Assembly: GCA_028281075.1 (NCBI GenBank)
Contig: JANQKO010000193.1
Location: 1 to 18,785, forward strand
Reading direction: 5' to 3'
From: Alphaproteobacteria bacterium
Lineage (GTDB): Bacteria; Pseudomonadota; Alphaproteobacteria; GCA-2731375
Length of the DNA stretch: 18,785 bases
Below are positions 7,611-14,546 of this stretch, one piece after another. Below the pieces are notes generated by a model. It searched no databases and was not told where the DNA came from. It was given only the letters and a program-made list of their open reading frames with translations. Each line of letters opens with the position of its first letter. Positions within the stretch are counted from its first letter, which is position 1. A program made the translations under genes and the position numbers.

Positions 7611-8467
7611 GACAGCACCGGCCCGTCGCGCCAGGCCGGATCGCGGTCCAGCACCGGCAGGTGGTCGCGCCGCCGGTCGAGGCGCGGCAGCGAGTTCAGC
7701 AGGCCCCGGGTATAGCCGTGGCGGGCGTTGTGCAGGTCGGCGGCGGCGCAGGATTCGACGATGCGGCCGGCATACATGATCAGCACCCGGTCACAGAAGC
7801 CGGCGACCAGATTGAGGTCGTGGCTGATGAAGATCAGGCCGTGGCCGCGCTGGCTGACCAGGTCGTTCAGCACGTCCAGCACCTGCATGCGGACCGTCAC
7901 GTCGAGGGCCGAGGTCGGCTCGTCGGCGATGATCAGGTCGGGTTCGGGGATCAGCATCATGGCGATCATGATGCGCTGGCCCATGCCGCCGGAGACCTCG
8001 TGCGGGTAAAGGCGGTAGACGCGGTTCGGGTCGCGGATGCGGACGGCGGCCAGCATCTCCAGCGTGCGCTCGCGCGCCTCGGCCTTGGCCACCTTGTGGT
8101 GCACGCGGAAGGCCTCGGCGATCTGCTCGCCGACGCGGATCACCGGGTTCAGCGAGTATTTCGGGTCCTGCATGATCATCGAGATGCCGTTGCCGCGCAC
8201 GTCGCGCATGCGGGCCTCGTTGAGCGACAACAGGTCGGTGCCCTTGAAGCCCATGCGTTTCGCGGTCACGGCCGCCGACTTCGGCGTCAGCCGCAGGATC
8301 GACCGGCCGGTCATGGTCTTGCCGGACCCGGACTCGCCGACGATGCCGACCTTCTCGCGGCCGACCTCGAACGAGATGCCGCGCACGGCCTCGACGACGC
8401 CGTGATGGGTGGTGATGCGGACCCAGAGATCCTCGACGCTGAGGATGGGTTCGGGCGCCGATGTCAT
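7607..8467 (-). CDS. Dipeptide/oligopeptide ABC transporter ATP-binding protein (DppD/OppD-like)
   Basis: This 286-residue ATPase is the first of the pair in the peptide importer. Motifs are Walker A GESGSGKT (44-51), Q-loop MIMQDPKYSLNP (97-108), signature VSGGMGQR (158-165), Walker B LIIADEPTSALD (178-189) and the H-loop in ISHD (H216). The C-terminus keeps part of the oligopeptide transporter extension (HGYTRGLLNSLPRL) but is shorter than in typical DppD (about 320-330). The start at 8467 was chosen because its ATG overlaps the upstream permease stop as ATGA (8464-8467). The frame stays open further upstream, but that part lies inside the permease gene and gives no domain match. Confidence 0.9.
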   Translation of the reverse strand: MTSAPEPILSVEDLWVRITTHHGVVEAVRGISFEVGREKVGIVGESGSGKTMTGRSILRLTPKSAAVTAKRMGFKGTDLLSLNEARMRDVRGNGISMIMQDPKYSLNPVIRVGEQIAEAFRVHHKVAKAEARERTLEMLAAVRIRDPNRVYRLYPHEVSGGMGQRIMIAMMLIPEPDLIIADEPTSALDVTVRMQVLDVLNDLVSQRGHGLIFISHDLNLVAGFCDRVLIMYAGRIVESCAAADLHNARHGYTRGLLNSLPRLDRRRDHLPVLDRDPAWRDGPVLS

Positions 8468-9393
8468 TGTTCGCGCGGGTCCAGCACGTCGCGCAGGCCG
8501 TCGCCGAACAGGTTGAAGGCGAGGCTGACGATCAGGATGGCGAGGCCCGGCATGGTGGTCAGCCACCACTGCTCGAACATGTAGAGCCGGCCGGTCGAGA
8601 GCATGGCGCCCCATTCCGGCGACGGCGGCTGCGCGCCAAGGCCGAGGAAGCCGAGGCCGGCGGCGGTCAAAATAATGCCGGCCATGTTCAGGGTGATGCG
8701 CACGACCACGGACGAAACGCACATCGGCGCGACATGGCGGAAGATCACGCGCCAGGCCGAGGCGCCCTGGATCTCGATGGCGCTGATATAGTCGCTGGAA
8801 CGCACGGTCAGGGTCTCGGCCCGGGCCAGCCGCGCGATCGGCGGCCAGGCCGTCAGCGAGATGGCGATGATGGCGTTCTCGATGCCGGGGCCGAGCGCGG
8901 CGACGAAGGCCAGCGCCAGGATCAGGCTGGGAAACGACAGGAAGATGTCGGTGAGCCGCATCAGGATGGTGTCGATCCAGCCGCCGAAATAGCCCGAGAT
9001 GGTGCCGACCACCAGGCCCACCGGGGCCGCGATCAGGGCCACCAGCAGGACGATATAGAGCGTGATGCGCGAGCCGTGCACGACGCGGCTGAAGGTGTCG
9101 CGGCCGAGCTCGTCGGTGCCAAACCAGTGCTCGGCGCTGGGCGGCAGCAGGCGGATGTCGAGGTTCTGCGCCGATGGCGAGGTCGGCGCGATCAGCGGCG
9201 CGAAGACCGCGATCAGGATCAGGGCGAGGATGATCGTGAGGCCGATGACGGCGAGCGGGTTCTCGACGAAGCGCAGCCAGCCGAGATAGGCCCGCTGCAG
9301 CCGCGCCTGCATGACGGTCTCGGCGACCTCGGCCATCAGCCAGGCCCGCAGGCCGCCACCGCGCTTGGCCTTGATCCCGGTGCCGGTGGTCAT
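8464..9393 (-). CDS. Peptide ABC transporter permease (DppC/OppC-like)
   Basis: This 309-residue membrane protein is the second half of the peptide channel. A cytoplasmic N-terminus is followed by a first helix near residues 48-68 and a periplasmic segment with GTDELGRDTFSRVVHGSR, the hallmark of the OppC N-terminal region. The BPD transport domain has several helices and the EAA-type coupling loop AIEIQGASAWRVIFRHVAP. The C-terminus ends in GDGLRDVLDPR, typical of DppC. The ATG at 9393 overlaps the stop of the first permease gene (ATGA, 9390-9393), and its stop overlaps the next ATPase gene in the same way. Length fits the family. Confidence 0.92.
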   Translation of the reverse strand: MTTGTGIKAKRGGGLRAWLMAEVAETVMQARLQRAYLGWLRFVENPLAVIGLTIILALILIAVFAPLIAPTSPSAQNLDIRLLPPSAEHWFGTDELGRDTFSRVVHGSRITLYIVLLVALIAAPVGLVVGTISGYFGGWIDTILMRLTDIFLSFPSLILALAFVAALGPGIENAIIAISLTAWPPIARLARAETLTVRSSDYISAIEIQGASAWRVIFRHVAPMCVSSVVVRITLNMAGIILTAAGLGFLGLGAQPPSPEWGAMLSTGRLYMFEQWWLTTMPGLAILIVSLAFNLFGDGLRDVLDPREQ

Positions 9394-10472
9394 TTCGTCC
9401 TCGGGTCGAGCAGGCGGTAGAGCAGGTCGGACAGCAGGTTGAGGGCGATGAAGATCACGCCGACGACCAGCGTGCAGCCGAGCACCGCGTTCATGTCGCC
9501 CTGCAGCAGCGCGTTGGTCAGATACTGCCCGAAGCCAGGCCAGGCGAAGACCGTCTCGGTCAGCACCGCGCCCTCGAGCAGGAAGCCGTAGGACAGCGCG
9601 ATCACGGTGATCAGCGGCACGGCGACGTTGCGGAAAGCGTGCCGCCAGATCACCTGCCGGTTCGACAGGCCCTTGACGCGGGCGGTGATGACGTATTCCT
9701 GGTTGAGCTGCTCCAGCATGAAGCTGCGGGTCATGCGGGCGATATAGGCGAGCGCGGTGAAGCCGAGAATGCTGCCCGGCATGACGATATGGCTGACCGC
9801 GTTCCAGAAGATGTCCCATTCGTCGGCCAGCGCCGCATCGATCAGGATCGAGCCGGTGACCGGCTCGACGATGTCGATATAGAAGCTGTCGACCCGGCCC
9901 GGCCCGCCGACCCAGCCGAGCATGCCGTAGAACACCAGCAGACCCATGAGGCCAAGCCAGAAGATCGGCGTCGAATAGCCGATCAGGCCGATGATCCGGG
10001 TGACATGGTCGATCAGCGAATTGCGGAACACGGCGGCCAGCACGCCCATGGGAATGCCGAGGAAGACGCCGACCAGGAGGGCGACGGTGGCGAGCTCCAG
10101 GGTCGCCGGAAAGACGCGGGCGATATCGCTCGCGACTTCCTGGCCGCTGAAGGTGCCGACGCCGAAGTCGAGCCGGGCCGCCGACGAGATATAGGTCCAG
10201 AATTGCACGTAGAGCGGCTGGTCCAGGCCCAGCTTGCGGTACATCATCTCGTAGGTGGCCTGGTCGGCCTGGTCGCCGACCACGGCCAGCACCGGATCGA
10301 TCGGCAGCATGCGGCCGATGAAGAAGGTCAGCGCCAGCAGGCCCAGCAGGGTGACGAAGACGGAGACGACCAGGCGTCCCGCCGCGCCCGCGCGCCGCAG
10401 CCAAACCTGCCGGCGGACCGCGCGGTCCGCCAGAGCCCCGACCGGCTCGATGTCACGATCGCTGACTGCCAT
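9390..10472 (-). CDS. Peptide ABC transporter permease (DppB/OppB-like)
   Basis: This 360-residue membrane protein forms the first half of the peptide channel. It has an N-terminal helix (LLGLLALTFFIGRMLPIDP), a periplasmic part with the DppB-type LGLDQPLYVQFWTYI segment, then a BPD transport domain. The family signature EYVITARVKGLSNRQVIWRHAFRN contains the coupling loop, and the C-terminus ends RLLDPRTK. The ATG at 10472 (MAVSDRD) is preferred; the open frame also offers an ATG at 10508 and a GTG at 10514. The ribosome site before 10472 is modest (GGAACGGGG). About 100 bases with a strong hairpin separate it from the upstream binding-protein gene, so its expression may be lower. Confidence 0.9.
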   Translation of the reverse strand: MAVSDRDIEPVGALADRAVRRQVWLRRAGAAGRLVVSVFVTLLGLLALTFFIGRMLPIDPVLAVVGDQADQATYEMMYRKLGLDQPLYVQFWTYISSAARLDFGVGTFSGQEVASDIARVFPATLELATVALLVGVFLGIPMGVLAAVFRNSLIDHVTRIIGLIGYSTPIFWLGLMGLLVFYGMLGWVGGPGRVDSFYIDIVEPVTGSILIDAALADEWDIFWNAVSHIVMPGSILGFTALAYIARMTRSFMLEQLNQEYVITARVKGLSNRQVIWRHAFRNVAVPLITVIALSYGFLLEGAVLTETVFAWPGFGQYLTNALLQGDMNAVLGCTLVVGVIFIALNLLSDLLYRLLDPRTK

Positions 10473-10526
10473 CGCCCCGTTCCAGCGCGGCCGCCCGGCG
10501 ACCGGCATGCACACGATAACAAATGC

Positions 10527-10560
10527 CGGCCGCGGCCCGCCATCCCGCGGGCCGCGGCCG
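10527..10560 (-). terminator. Perfect 14-bp intercistronic hairpin in the peptide transporter operon
   Basis: Bases 10527-10540 pair perfectly with 10547-10560 around a 6-base loop; nearly all pairs are G-C. It begins 11 bases after the binding-protein stop codon and lies 54 bases before the first permease start on the transcribed minus strand. The following transcript sequence is GCATTTGTTATC, only a broken U-tract, so a partial terminator or a 3'-end stabilising stem is more likely than a full stop. This position is where importer operons commonly reduce permease expression relative to the binding protein. A second, weaker stem (10502-10508 with 10523-10529) shares three bases with it and is mutually exclusive. 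Confidence 0.7.
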
Positions 10561-10571
10561 TTCGAGGTCGC

Positions 10572-12197
10572 CTATTCCTTGTAGGCCTTGGCGTAGAACT
10601 TCTTGAAGGCGGTGATGGGCAGGCCCTTCACCTCCTTGCGCATGGCGATGTTCTCGATCTTCTGGAACATGTAGACGAACGGCGACTCGGCGAGCTGGAC
10701 GCGCTGGATCTCGTGGTACATGCGCCGCCGCTTCTCGGTATCGGTCTCCATTTTCGCCGCCAGCACCTTGTCGTTCAGGCCCAAGGCCGCCACGTCCCAG
10801 CCGACCCGCCAGGCCGGGAACATGGTGCCCTTGAATTCATCGCGGTTGTCCGGATTGAAGACGTGGCGGGACACCATGCCGTGGGCGTCGGGAACGTTGG
10901 TGGTCCAGGCGAAGATGCCGGATTCGAAGTCGCGGCTGCGGAACTGGCCGTAGAGCTGCGCCGCGGCCATGGGTTGGATCTCCAGCTCGATGCCGATCTT
11001 GGCGGCATTGGCCTGGACATGCTGGGCGATCTCCGGGAACGGGAAGACCTGATCGATAATCAGCTTCTTCTTGAAGCCGTCGGGATGGCCGGCCCTGGCG
11101 ATCAGCTCCCGCGCCTTGTCGAGGTCGAGGCGATAGGGCTCGTCGTCGACCGGGATCGCGCCGAAGGCGCCGATCGGCACCACGCTCTGCCGGGCGACGC
11201 CGACATTGCGCATGACGGTGCTCTCCAGCTTCTTGTAGTCGACCAGCCACTTGAAGGCTTCGCGGATGTCGCGGCTCTGCAGCACCTCGTCACAGGTGCA
11301 GAGGCCGATATACCAGTAGGAGTGCATGGGATTGTTGAACAGCACCAGGTCGGGATTGCGCTCGATGGCGGCGAAGTCGGACGAGGTGATGTTGCGGGCG
11401 ATGTCGATATCGCCCTTCTCGAGCAGCAGGCGCTGGGCGCCGCCCTCCGGCACGTGCCGGACGACGATGCGCTTGATCTTCACCTCGTTGCGCCAGTAGT
11501 CGTCGTTGCGCTCGAGGATGAAGACGTCGTTCGCCTTCCAGGTCCGCACGCGATAGGGGCCGACGCAGGCCGAGGTCTTCGACAGCCAGCCGTTGCCCCA
11601 GTCGCCGTCCTTCTCGTGTGCCATGACCTCCTTGCGGTCGAGCACGAAGGCGGCGCGGCCGGTGAAGACCTGGGCCAGGAACAGCGGCGGCGCGAACGGC
11701 TCGGTCACCTTGACGACGAGCGTATGGTCGTCGCTGGCGGTCACGCTCTCGACCACGTTCTCGTCGGTGAAGCCCCACTCCTTGTGCATCACCGCGCTGT
11801 TCAGGTTCAGCTTGACGTTGCGCTGAATCGACCAGGCCGCGTCATGCGCCGTCACCGGATTGCCGGAGGGGAATTTGAGGCCCTGGCGGATCTTGAAGGT
11901 ATAGGTCAGCGCGTCGTCGGTGACGGACCAGCTTTCGGCGATGCCGGGGGCCAGCTTCGCCGGATTCTCGTAATCCTGGAACACCAGCGGGTCGCAGACA
12001 TTGTTCATCATCTCGTCGACGAAGGTCTCGCCGATATCGGCCGGGTCGAGCGTGCGATAGATCGCCAGCGTCCAGCCCAGGACCAGCGTGTCCTTCGGCG
12101 TCTTCGCCGGCGCCGGCGTGCTGGCCAGCGCGGTCGCCAGCAGCCCCGCCGCCAGGCCCGCGGAAAGGACGGTCCTGCCGCAGTCGGATGTCCGCAT
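10572..12197 (-). CDS. Peptide-binding periplasmic protein (SBP_bac_5, DppA/OppA-like)
   Basis: This 541-residue exported protein captures peptides or peptide-like solutes for the importer. The N-terminus is a Sec-type signal (residues 1 to about 31, alanine/leucine-rich, likely cleaved near APA-K); no lipobox cysteine is seen. The mature protein shows family 5 features: an early LDPADIGET segment, the CDPLVFQDYENPAKLAPGIA region, and YTFKIRQGLKFPSGNPVTAHD. The ATG at 12197 was chosen because a perfect AGGAGG sits 7 bases upstream; a TTG at 12203 is in frame but badly placed. It is the first gene of the six-gene operon and faces the LysR-type gene. Specificity within the family (dipeptide, oligopeptide, opine, nickel) cannot be told. 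Confidence 0.92.
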   Translation of the reverse strand: MRTSDCGRTVLSAGLAAGLLATALASTPAPAKTPKDTLVLGWTLAIYRTLDPADIGETFVDEMMNNVCDPLVFQDYENPAKLAPGIAESWSVTDDALTYTFKIRQGLKFPSGNPVTAHDAAWSIQRNVKLNLNSAVMHKEWGFTDENVVESVTASDDHTLVVKVTEPFAPPLFLAQVFTGRAAFVLDRKEVMAHEKDGDWGNGWLSKTSACVGPYRVRTWKANDVFILERNDDYWRNEVKIKRIVVRHVPEGGAQRLLLEKGDIDIARNITSSDFAAIERNPDLVLFNNPMHSYWYIGLCTCDEVLQSRDIREAFKWLVDYKKLESTVMRNVGVARQSVVPIGAFGAIPVDDEPYRLDLDKARELIARAGHPDGFKKKLIIDQVFPFPEIAQHVQANAAKIGIELEIQPMAAAQLYGQFRSRDFESGIFAWTTNVPDAHGMVSRHVFNPDNRDEFKGTMFPAWRVGWDVAALGLNDKVLAAKMETDTEKRRRMYHEIQRVQLAESPFVYMFQKIENIAMRKEVKGLPITAFKKFYAKAYKE

Positions 12198-12236
12198 GTT
12201 CAAGCCTCCTGTTGATTTTGACGGATTTGCCGTCGA

Positions 12237-12299
12237 GCGTAGGAACCGGCCGGGAGAGCGTCCAATGCAAACTTCTGATCGGCCGATGCAAAAGCGCTA
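12237..12299 (-). promoter_or_regulatory. Candidate promoter and LysR binding sites before the peptide operon
   Basis: On the minus strand TTGGAC (complement of 12260-12265) is followed after 17 bases by a weak -10 hexamer CTACGC (complement of 12237-12242), giving a predicted start near 12230 and a leader of about 33 bases. Just upstream lie two ATGCAAA copies (12265-12271, 12286-12292) exactly 21 bp apart, each opening a T-N11-A box (T266-A278 and T287-A299 of the 12000s). They fall around -36 to -48 and -57 to -69, where LysR-type activation and recognition sites normally sit. A 10-bp palindrome ATCGGCCGAT (12278-12287) lies between them. This is inference from spacing and would be bound by the divergent regulator. 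Confidence 0.35.
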
Positions 12300-12378
12300 T
12301 CATGACGGCCGATGCGCGATGGACCTCGCCCGGGTCGCGAGGCCGCCCGCGTTCTTCCGCTCAAGGAGGTGGGTCGCC

Positions 12379-13317
12379 ATGGACCTTCGATGGATGGAAG
12401 ACTTCTGCAGCCTGTGCAGCACCGGCAACTTTCACCGCTCGTCGAAGGAGCGGAACCTGTCGCAGCCCGCCTTCAGCCGCCGCATCAAGGCCCTGGAGAC
12501 CTGGCTCGGCGTCGAGCTGGTCGACCGCAGCACCTTTCCGGCCCGCCTGACCGAGGCCGGCCGCGAGTTCCGGCCGGTCGCCGAGCAGATGGTGCATCTC
12601 GCCTACCGCACCCGGAACGAGCTGCGCGGCCGGACGCGGAAAGACGCCGCCGCGCTCGGCTTCGCCTGTCTGGACAGCCTGGCCGGGCACTACCTGCCGC
12701 GCTGGCTGAAACGGCTGGAGCGCCATACCGGCTTCGTCAACAGCCGGGTGCTGACCGCCTTCGCCAGCGCCGAGGCTTTCCTGGCGGCGCTGGAGGAAGG
12801 CGTCTGCGATTTCCTCGTCTGCTATCACGACGACGGCGACGCCATCCTGATCGACCCCGTCGACTTCCCCTCGCTGAAGCTGGACGTCGAGACCGTTGTC
12901 CCGGTGGTCGCCGCCGACGCCGACGCGCGCCGGATGATCGAGCCCACCGGCGCCGTCGCCCGGCCGCTGCCGCTGCTGCAATACGCCGCGCATACCTATC
13001 TCGGCCGGATCGTGCGCGACCATATCCGGCGGCATCACCTGGAGGCGGTGGTCGACGTGGTCTACGAATCCTCGATCGCCTCGTCGCTGAAGGAGATGGC
13101 GCTGCTGGGCTACGGTCTCGCCTGGCTGCCGCGGTCGTGCATCGAACAGAACCTGGCCGACGGGTCGCTGGTGCAGGTCGGCGTGGTCGGCAAGGAGATC
13201 TGCCTCGACATCAAGATCTTCCGGCACGTCGACCGCCGCGACGGACAGGTCGAGCGGTTCTGGTCGGTGCTGGAGAGCCTCGCCAGCATGGACGTGATCA
13301 ACGCCAAGGCCGGCTGA
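12379..13317 (+). CDS. LysR-type transcriptional regulator
   Basis: This 312-residue DNA-binding protein probably controls the divergent peptide importer operon. Residues 1-60 form the winged helix-turn-helix (MEDFCSLCSTGNFHRSSKE, then LSQPAFSRRIKALETWLG), the classic LysR N-terminus. Residues about 90-300 are the periplasmic-binding-like effector domain, less conserved in sequence. The ATG at 12379 was chosen because AAGGAGGT lies 8 bases upstream and it places the helix-turn-helix at the extreme N-terminus; the frame is open further upstream but codes for nothing recognisable. It converges on the DUF2817 gene with about 50 bases between. The effector is unknown; a peptide or amino acid would fit the context. 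Confidence 0.92.
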   Translation: MDLRWMEDFCSLCSTGNFHRSSKERNLSQPAFSRRIKALETWLGVELVDRSTFPARLTEAGREFRPVAEQMVHLAYRTRNELRGRTRKDAAALGFACLDSLAGHYLPRWLKRLERHTGFVNSRVLTAFASAEAFLAALEEGVCDFLVCYHDDGDAILIDPVDFPSLKLDVETVVPVVAADADARRMIEPTGAVARPLPLLQYAAHTYLGRIVRDHIRRHHLEAVVDVVYESSIASSLKEMALLGYGLAWLPRSCIEQNLADGSLVQVGVVGKEICLDIKIFRHVDRRDGQVERFWSVLESLASMDVINAKAG

Positions 13318-13369
13318 CGCGGATCGCCGGCGGCGGCTATTCCGGCAGCGGCCGGCCAGCAGCCAGGCG

Positions 13370-14461
13370 TCAGCCCAAACCGTCAAGGCCGGCCAGGGCT
13401 TGCGCGATAATCTGGTCGCCGCGTGTCCAGATCATCGACTTCCAGTCGTCCTTGTCGGGATAGAAGGCGTCGCGCATCCGGCGCTTGATCTCGCGGCCGC
13501 GCGCGCTCGCGGGATCGCCATGCAGGTGCAGCCAGGCATCGGCGCGGATCGCGTCCAGCGACACCTCCAGCGGATAGGTGCCGAACTCCAGCGTCACCGA
13601 GGCGACCAGCGCATCGGGCAGAAACCGCTGCAGGCCGTAGCCGACCTTGCCGTCGATCACGGTCGACACCGCCCGCCCGGTATGCGGCACGGTCACCGGC
13701 TGGCTGTACCAGGCGACGACACGGTCGTGCGCCGCGGTGCCCGGCGGGTGATAGCAGAGCGCCTCGCCGACGCCGTAGGGGCCGAGGCCGGTATGCAGGT
13801 CGATGAAGGCGATGTCGCGCGCCGCGGCCAGGTGCGCCGCCGCGATCGCCGCCAGCGTCCGGTGCGACCAGGTCGGCCCGTTGCCGCCGAAGAACACCCC
13901 GTCGGGAAAGGCATATTGCCCCCGGGCGGCGCGCAGCAGCGCCTGCTCGCCGTTGGCGGCGGCATAGTCGGCCAGGCGCCGCTCGGCCGCCGCCCGCGCC
14001 GGCCCGTCCCAATCCGCCGGCACCATGGCGTCGGCGAGTTCGGCATATTCGTCGTTCGGCGGATAGGCCGCCTCATGGTCGATGAAGTTGCGGTTCAGGT
14101 CGACATTGTCCTCGTTGACCCGCCTGAGCCAGGCGAAGCCATAGGCGTTGAAGCCGTGGACCAGCAGCACGGCGACCCCGGCCGGCAGATCCCGGTCGCG
14201 GCGGTTGCGCAGCCAGCCGACCTGAATGCCCGAGCCGCAGAAGCCCTCGGCGCCATGCGTCGCCGAGTTCACCACGACGACGCGGGCCGCGTCGGCCGGC
14301 CCGGCCCGCGCGACATCGGTGCCGAGCGGGCCGCCGTCCGGTCCCCTGGCGGGGTTCTCGTAGCCCGCGACGTCCAGGCCGGCCGCCGCCGCGGCCTCCC
14401 GGAACATCGCGCGGGCATGGGCATAGTCGCGCGCGAAATAGGCGCTTGTTTCCTGGCTCAC
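13370..14461 (-). CDS. DUF2817 family protein, M14-like zinc carboxypeptidase/deacylase
   Basis: This 363-residue protein belongs to the DUF2817 group of M14-like enzymes. The expected metal and catalytic residues are visible: His69 and Glu72 in THGAEGF, the DNVDLNRNF segment with Asn123 and Arg124 that would hold the substrate carboxylate, His223 in FIDLHTGLG as the third zinc ligand, and Glu292 in VTLEFGTYP as the probable catalytic base. No signal peptide is seen, so it is likely cytoplasmic. The start is a GTG at 14461 with GAGGGG about 7 bases upstream; the frame stays open to 14599 but this extra part overlaps the acyl-CoA ligase. It may act on peptide or N-acyl amino acid substrates; the exact reaction is unknown. 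Confidence 0.85.
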   Translation of the reverse strand: MSQETSAYFARDYAHARAMFREAAAAAGLDVAGYENPARGPDGGPLGTDVARAGPADAARVVVVNSATHGAEGFCGSGIQVGWLRNRRDRDLPAGVAVLLVHGFNAYGFAWLRRVNEDNVDLNRNFIDHEAAYPPNDEYAELADAMVPADWDGPARAAAERRLADYAAANGEQALLRAARGQYAFPDGVFFGGNGPTWSHRTLAAIAAAHLAAARDIAFIDLHTGLGPYGVGEALCYHPPGTAAHDRVVAWYSQPVTVPHTGRAVSTVIDGKVGYGLQRFLPDALVASVTLEFGTYPLEVSLDAIRADAWLHLHGDPASARGREIKRRMRDAFYPDKDDWKSMIWTRGDQIIAQALAGLDGLG

Positions 14462-14546
14462 GGATGACCCCTCTACGGTTCGGCGCGCAGCCGCTAAACT
14501 GGCGCGCAACGGGATCATAACCCACTTGTCGCGGGGAGGAACGGCG
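14462..14546. promoter_or_regulatory. Divergent start region for DUF2817 and acyl-CoA ligase genes
   Basis: The 85 bases between two divergent starts must carry both promoters. On the minus strand TATGAT (complement of 14514-14519, five of six matches to a -10) would give a leader of about 45 bases for the DUF2817 gene, with no good -35. On the plus strand TAAACT (14495-14500) is a weak -10 candidate. The motif GGCGCGCA occurs twice (14482-14489, 14501-14508), which may be chance in GC-rich DNA. The plus-strand gene has a strong GGGGAGGA ribosome site at 14533-14540. Confidence 0.25.

Noticed and set aside
8468..8722. N-terminal extension of the DppD-like gene by 85 codons.
   Set aside because: It lies wholly inside the permease gene and has no homology; the ATG at 8467 overlaps the permease stop in the usual coupled manner.
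9394..10404. Extension of the DppC-like gene by 337 codons, which might suggest a fusion.
   Set aside because: It is the alternate frame of the DppB-like gene; the ATGA overlap at 9390-9393 gives the true start.
9639..12215. Plus-strand open frame of 858 codons opposite the peptide-binding protein and permease genes.
   Set aside because: Low-complexity antisense shadow; the minus strand encodes clear SBP_bac_5 and DppB proteins with good starts.
12088..12378. Upstream extension of the LysR gene by 97 codons.
   Set aside because: It overlaps the start of the divergent binding-protein gene and codes for no domain; AAGGAGGT before 12379 sets the start.
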